A stretch of 64,000 nt of DNA from Pyxicephalus adspersus (lineage: Eukaryota; Chordata; Amphibia; Anura; Pyxicephalidae), in NCBI RefSeq assembly GCF_032062135.1, contig NC_092859.1, forward strand, positions 31,084,531 through 31,148,530. Direction: 5' to 3'. Under the pieces are notes generated by a model. The model was not told the origin of the DNA. It made no database searches and worked only from the letters and a program-made list of their open reading frames with translations. Shown here in pieces: positions 59,741-64,000 of the stretch (its first letter is position 1; each line of letters begins with the position of its first letter). The position numbers and the translations under genes were made by a program.

Positions 59741-62700
59741 ACAAAAACAGGAATGAACATTACATGGGACAAGGAGATAATGTATGAGGGGATTTTATAA
59801 AAAAGACGAGCCATAACTGTGAAATAATACAGAATGAATGATGAAATGGACATAAAATTCTCTATTCATTCATGTTTGACCTGGAAATGCTTATTAATTC
59901 TGCACCATTAATGCACTGATTTACAGATTGTACACAGCATGCAGGTCTCTGTGACCTAACCTGTTTAGTGATCAGCCTCCCAAAATCCTTGTAACAATAA
60001 TTTGCCTCTCTTTTTACATACTCCAAAAAAAAAAAGCAAAATTAAAAAAGACATATTATAATTAAAAAAAAAGTTTAATAAAGCCAAACTCCATGTACAT
60101 GCAAAATACTCATAGGAGTTTTGTTAAGGTAATTCTGAGATTTATACAACTAGTAGACAGACATTTATATGGGATGGAAACCAGGTAACAGGGCCATGTC
60201 CCAACACAACATGTATCCTTTCTTGTTCCACAATGAAAAGTTTTTTTAGGACTTTCAAGGCACAATTATGTTCATAAAACATTAGGTATTCCAATATTTT
60301 AAAAAGCATACATTCTATGATCATTTTTAATATATATGCACACATGTATTAATTCCCATCTATTATTTTTGACACGTTTCACAGTTCTTGCTTCTTCAGA
60401 AGAACTTCTAATGTTAATATATTGTCACAAACAATAACTTTTTTGCTAAAAAGATAAACATTTAATTCATCAGGCCTTATTGTTGCTCACCAGGCGTGGA
60501 GAGTGGTCAATGGGTGTCCTCACCATAAACCCAAAAAATCATCACCAGGAAACCATATGTTTTCACATAACATTATGGCCTATTTCTCCTATTCATACCA
60601 CTACTTGCATGTGTACGCCTAACTTGCTGTAGATAAGTTATACAGCCTGGTCACCTCTTTGCCCCCACACTTGTGATAGAATAATGCAGAAGCTGAGGCA
60701 AACTGATAAGGTCATCATTCTGCACTCTTCTCCTCTCAGCATGATTAGCTCCTTTTGCTGTTCCTTCCTCTAAAAATTCTGCTGCTCCTAGAAGCCAACT
60801 ACATTCTTACTTTCATGGGAGCGTACACATGGGAGAACTTGATTGGTTGCAATATTCAAAATGCTGTTCAGAGATATTCAGTTCTGAATTCCGAAGCTTC
60901 CATCTCTTCTGCCCAGTTGTCACATGGCCCAAAATAAATGTTTAGGCAACAGCAATGTGTGTCATTTACTGACATTTTTGACTGGCGCTCAAGTATTCTG
61001 CGTTTTTGGTACAAATTTCTGTGGTCTGTCCCTCAGCCCTTTCTTTATGGTACTGTTTAGCTTAAGACATATGTTGTGATCCTATTAGTGATAATGTTCA
61101 GCTGGCAAAGAGAAGACCCAGTGACCATAATACTACAGAGCAGCGTAATGTGAAAAGCACACAAAAACTCCATTTTGATGTGGTGCATGTAATAACATAG
61201 CAGTCCAAAAGCACCATTTGGACCGTGGCGATAGAGACACTGGCTGGCATTTGCCATCGCTATTTCCATATTTTCACGATGACTTAATACATTCAGTTAA
61301 GCCCAGCCACATAACAGGCATTCTACAAAGCAAAAAAAATCTTCTGAAATGCCACTTAAAGGAGATTGGCCTTGCAAAGGGTTGTTTAGCCACAACATCC
61401 ATAATGACAACATGGCACAGCAATAGGTGCTTAAAAAGACAACAACATCAACAGATGTACAAAATAATACACACAAAATGCAATAACATCAGTGGTGTCT
61501 TAAAAATAGAAACTGCTTTTCAGGAAATCATAAACAACCTCATAGTACCCAATACTAGGTATTTTGCCAAGGAATGTACTATGAGGAAAAATGAGGTCAA
61601 ATTTTCCTTCGATGGGTAAAAATAGATAAAAAGAGAAACCCATCATATTTTCTGATTACTTACTGTGTTTGTGGGTGTCCCTCCTAAGCACGGACGGCGG
61701 TTGTGGTAAGGGACGCACTTGCAGAAAGAAGATTTACACAACCCAATGCAAAGCAATATTTGTGCAATGGTTACCAGAATTAGGGTTTGTAGGTGTCTTC
61801 CGTCTAATGAGAGCCCCAGCGTCTCCAAGGACCTTCCATCCTACCATTGCATGAGGTGTATGTAAATGTTGTGCATACATGCTAAGTCATGTGTGTATTT
61901 ATTACACCTCACAAAGATCACACATTCCCTCCTGACAATGCAATACTCACCAGTATTATTGACCCATCTTTTTTGGCATTGTCCAGCATCACCATCTACT
62001 TGATGGGTTAAGATGCCAATTCTGAGATCAAGTGCATTTTTGTGCCAGTTATTGGCTGTGTTAAAAATGTCTGAAACACATCAGCTCTTGCTACAACCTT
62101 TTATATTGACCTGACATGCTACAAAAGTATAATGGTATAGTAGTTGTTCTCAATCTTTTTAACATAGGGGAACCCTTGAAGTTCCACTCTGCTAGACTAC
62201 TGATCTCCTCCCCTCCATATCTGTAATCAAGCAGGTGGGCAGGGCTGACAACACTTCTTGGGGTTTTTAGTACAGCAGACACCGTGTTGTCAGCTCATTA
62301 CAGGAAGAAAAGATTTCTATGGATTTCTGGCAAATCAGCTTTTTTTTCTACACTTGCAACAAAACATGGGGACATGTATTACACAGATGTACTGAACATC
62401 TTTCTTTTCATTTTACTTGGACATACACTTTAACTACAGTCAGAGGGTGTGGACTTTTAAACTGTTTGTGATTTTGTTTTCTATATTGGTTCAGTGGAAG
62501 TGGTTTACCCACAAAGGGTGTTGGCACTGAGATTTAGTACCTGTTTGGGACTGGCACAGAAGATCTACACAAACTATTTCAATACACTTTCATGTAACAC
62601 ATTTATAACTGGGTTTTGTCCAGAGTTCTTCTTAAAGCTGTAAAATAAATCCAAAGGATATGATTTGCTGAGGTCGCTTGAGGACTAAGAAAGAAATCTT

Positions 62701-62937
62701 GATATAAACATACCACAGCCTCATCTGTCTGGGATCTCTTGCAAGCTTTGCAGCTGCATGTCAATGACAGGCAATCATTGTCACTGATGGTTATCCTGCA
62801 TGTCCACATTATCTGTGGAGTTGTTTTGGCTGTGTTATCTAAATAGAGATTGTCAGTTTGGAGAAGAGTTGATACATTGGTGAGGTTGAGGATAAAATGG
62901 CTTTATTTCAGGGACCAGACTAATAAAGTGTATGTAA
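59741..62937. other. Intergenic stretch, no gene recognised
   Basis: AT-rich. A 133-residue + strand frame at 61218-61619 shows no recognisable domain and is treated as chance. 62141-62240 contains a short GGGGAACCCTTGAAG-type repeat fragment. Confidence 0.45.
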
Positions 62938-63270
62938 AGCCGCATACATACGTGCGATAATAGTTGTTGGAAAGGATCTTTCATGATCCTTTCCAAAGAC
63001 TAGCACTGCACGATGCATGAACGAGTGTTGTACATACTGCACCCTTCCGCTCTATGCAGAGGGGAGGGGAAGAACGACGGAGCGGCACCCAGCTGCACGC
63101 TCTCCCCCTTCCCTTGCATTAGGATCATTGGTCGTCCATCGTCCGTGGATCTGCCAGGACAGTCGTTTGAACAATGGATGACTGGCGCTGTACACACGCC
63201 AGATTCTTGCCCGATATCGACCCTGAGATGATTGGGTCGGGCGGGAACAGTTGGTCCTGTGTACATAGCT
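62938..63270 (-). mobile_element. MITE family A, copy 3 (333 bp), inverted, 3-bp target duplication TAA
   Basis: The ends AGCCGCATACATACG and CCTGTGTACATAGCT are diverged forms of the family termini. TAA flanks both sides (62935-62937 and 63271-63273). The interior (GGAAAGGATCTTTCATGATC, GACGGAGCGGCACCC, GTCCATCGTCCGTGGA) matches copy 2 in reverse orientation. Confidence 0.8.
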
Positions 63271-63280
63271 TAAACCTTAA

Positions 63281-63578
63281 AGTTGAACTAAAATTACACT
63301 TTTAAGAATTCCCAATTAGGTAGGTCAATATTCCAGAAAGAGATAGGCAATGTTCCTTCTGCAATAATTCCTCCTTTGTGTCTAATTGCTCCGGTTTCTG
63401 GAAAAAAGCTGAGCTGTGCATGCACAGTGTCAGCTTTGGGTGCCAGGATACACGGCAATCCCAACTCCCTCTGCACGTTTCAGGTATGAATGAACGCTAC
63501 AGGAAGAGAAGGATGAAGAAGATAGCGGTACCCTGCAAGGGAACAGGGAAAGGTGAATATAGTTAGTTGGGTTCCTCT
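63281..63578. mobile_element. TTAA-flanked MITE B3, 298 bp
   Basis: TTAA at 63277-63280 and 63579-63582. The ends AGTTGAACTAAAATTAC and GTTGGGTTCCTCT are imperfect inverted repeats. Shares GAACAGGGAAAGGTGAATAT with B2. It starts 10 bp after the family A copy. Confidence 0.75.
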
Positions 63579-63582
63579 TTAA

Positions 63583-64000
63583 AGATGTTTACAGATACTA
63601 GATTTTTGGTGCCCAAAATGAGTGATGATCATCTATAGAGTGAGCATCCAGAATGACAATCAGGAATGGAGAACGTGGAGGGTAACACTGAGGCATCAGA
63701 AAATCTGTATAATTCTTGTTACCTTTAGGCATCCATATAACACAGCAAGAATGACCTAGTCACAAGAACATATCAATTCTTTTACAAATTCCTTGGCACC
63801 TAAAATAATTCCTATTTAAATCTTTCAACTGTGTATTTACCTGTTCAGCTGGAGTTGCCTTTTAATCTTGTTTGAAAGGTGGCATTAGGTTGGCAGAGGC
63901 CAAGCCTAATGCCAAGCATTCCTCTCATACAAAGCATACCGCATATTGTACAGTAGGTACAGTTCTCTGTGACTCAGTATTGTTACCCAAGGGAAATGCA
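63583..64000. other. Window end, nothing recognised
   Basis: AT-rich sequence without recognisable exon or repeat. Confidence 0.4.

Noticed and set aside
61218..61619. 133-codon + strand frame
   Set aside because: No recognisable domain, no splice context, low-complexity AT-rich composition; probably chance.

Overview
This window is vertebrate nuclear DNA, most likely from a frog (an inference from the repeat content; a neobatrachian or ranid-like genome fits best). It is AT-rich, intron- and repeat-dominated, has no operon-like gene packing, and holds one confidently recognised gene: WNT7B on the + strand. Three coding exons are visible (12905-13131, 28578-28849, 34313-34792). They have canonical AG/GT borders and compatible phases, and together encode residues 25-349 of a 349-residue Wnt ligand. 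Exon 1 (signal peptide, about 23 codons plus 2 nt) and the promoter were not found and presumably lie upstream. Diagnostic residues favour WNT7B over its paralogue WNT7A.

Layout: 1-12904 is read as the 3' part of WNT7B intron 1. 13132-28577 is intron 2 (15.4 kb). 28850-34312 is intron 3 (5.5 kb), which carries a small unidentified coding-like remnant on the minus strand (about 29120-29500). 34793-35035 is a short 3' UTR ending near an AATAAA signal. From about 35036 to 64000 no host gene exon could be recognised; this is read as the intergenic region downstream of WNT7B.

The rest is a rich collection of mobile-element debris. It includes tRNA-derived SINEs with a pol III B box and a (TAA)n tail; three copies of one MITE family flanked by 3-bp target duplications (TAA, TAT, TAA); a non-autonomous hAT element with a perfect 8-bp target duplication; three TTAA-flanked MITEs; a near-complete 320-bp fold-back element; several GGGTTCC-rich dispersed repeats; three minisatellites; and assorted microsatellites. 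At 37900-39270 on the minus strand lies a degenerate copy of a roughly 400-residue coding sequence, which I remember as recurring in many animal genomes as an uncharacterised, probably transposon-borne protein.

The parts do not form a system beyond one developmental signalling gene in a repeat-rich landscape. Several non-repetitive stretches in introns and downstream contain dense homeodomain, SOX, TCF or RFX-like motifs and are offered only as candidate enhancers. I found no convincing previously undescribed system; the most unusual items are the decayed transposon-like ORF, the MITE family with its 3-bp duplications, and the fold-back element.
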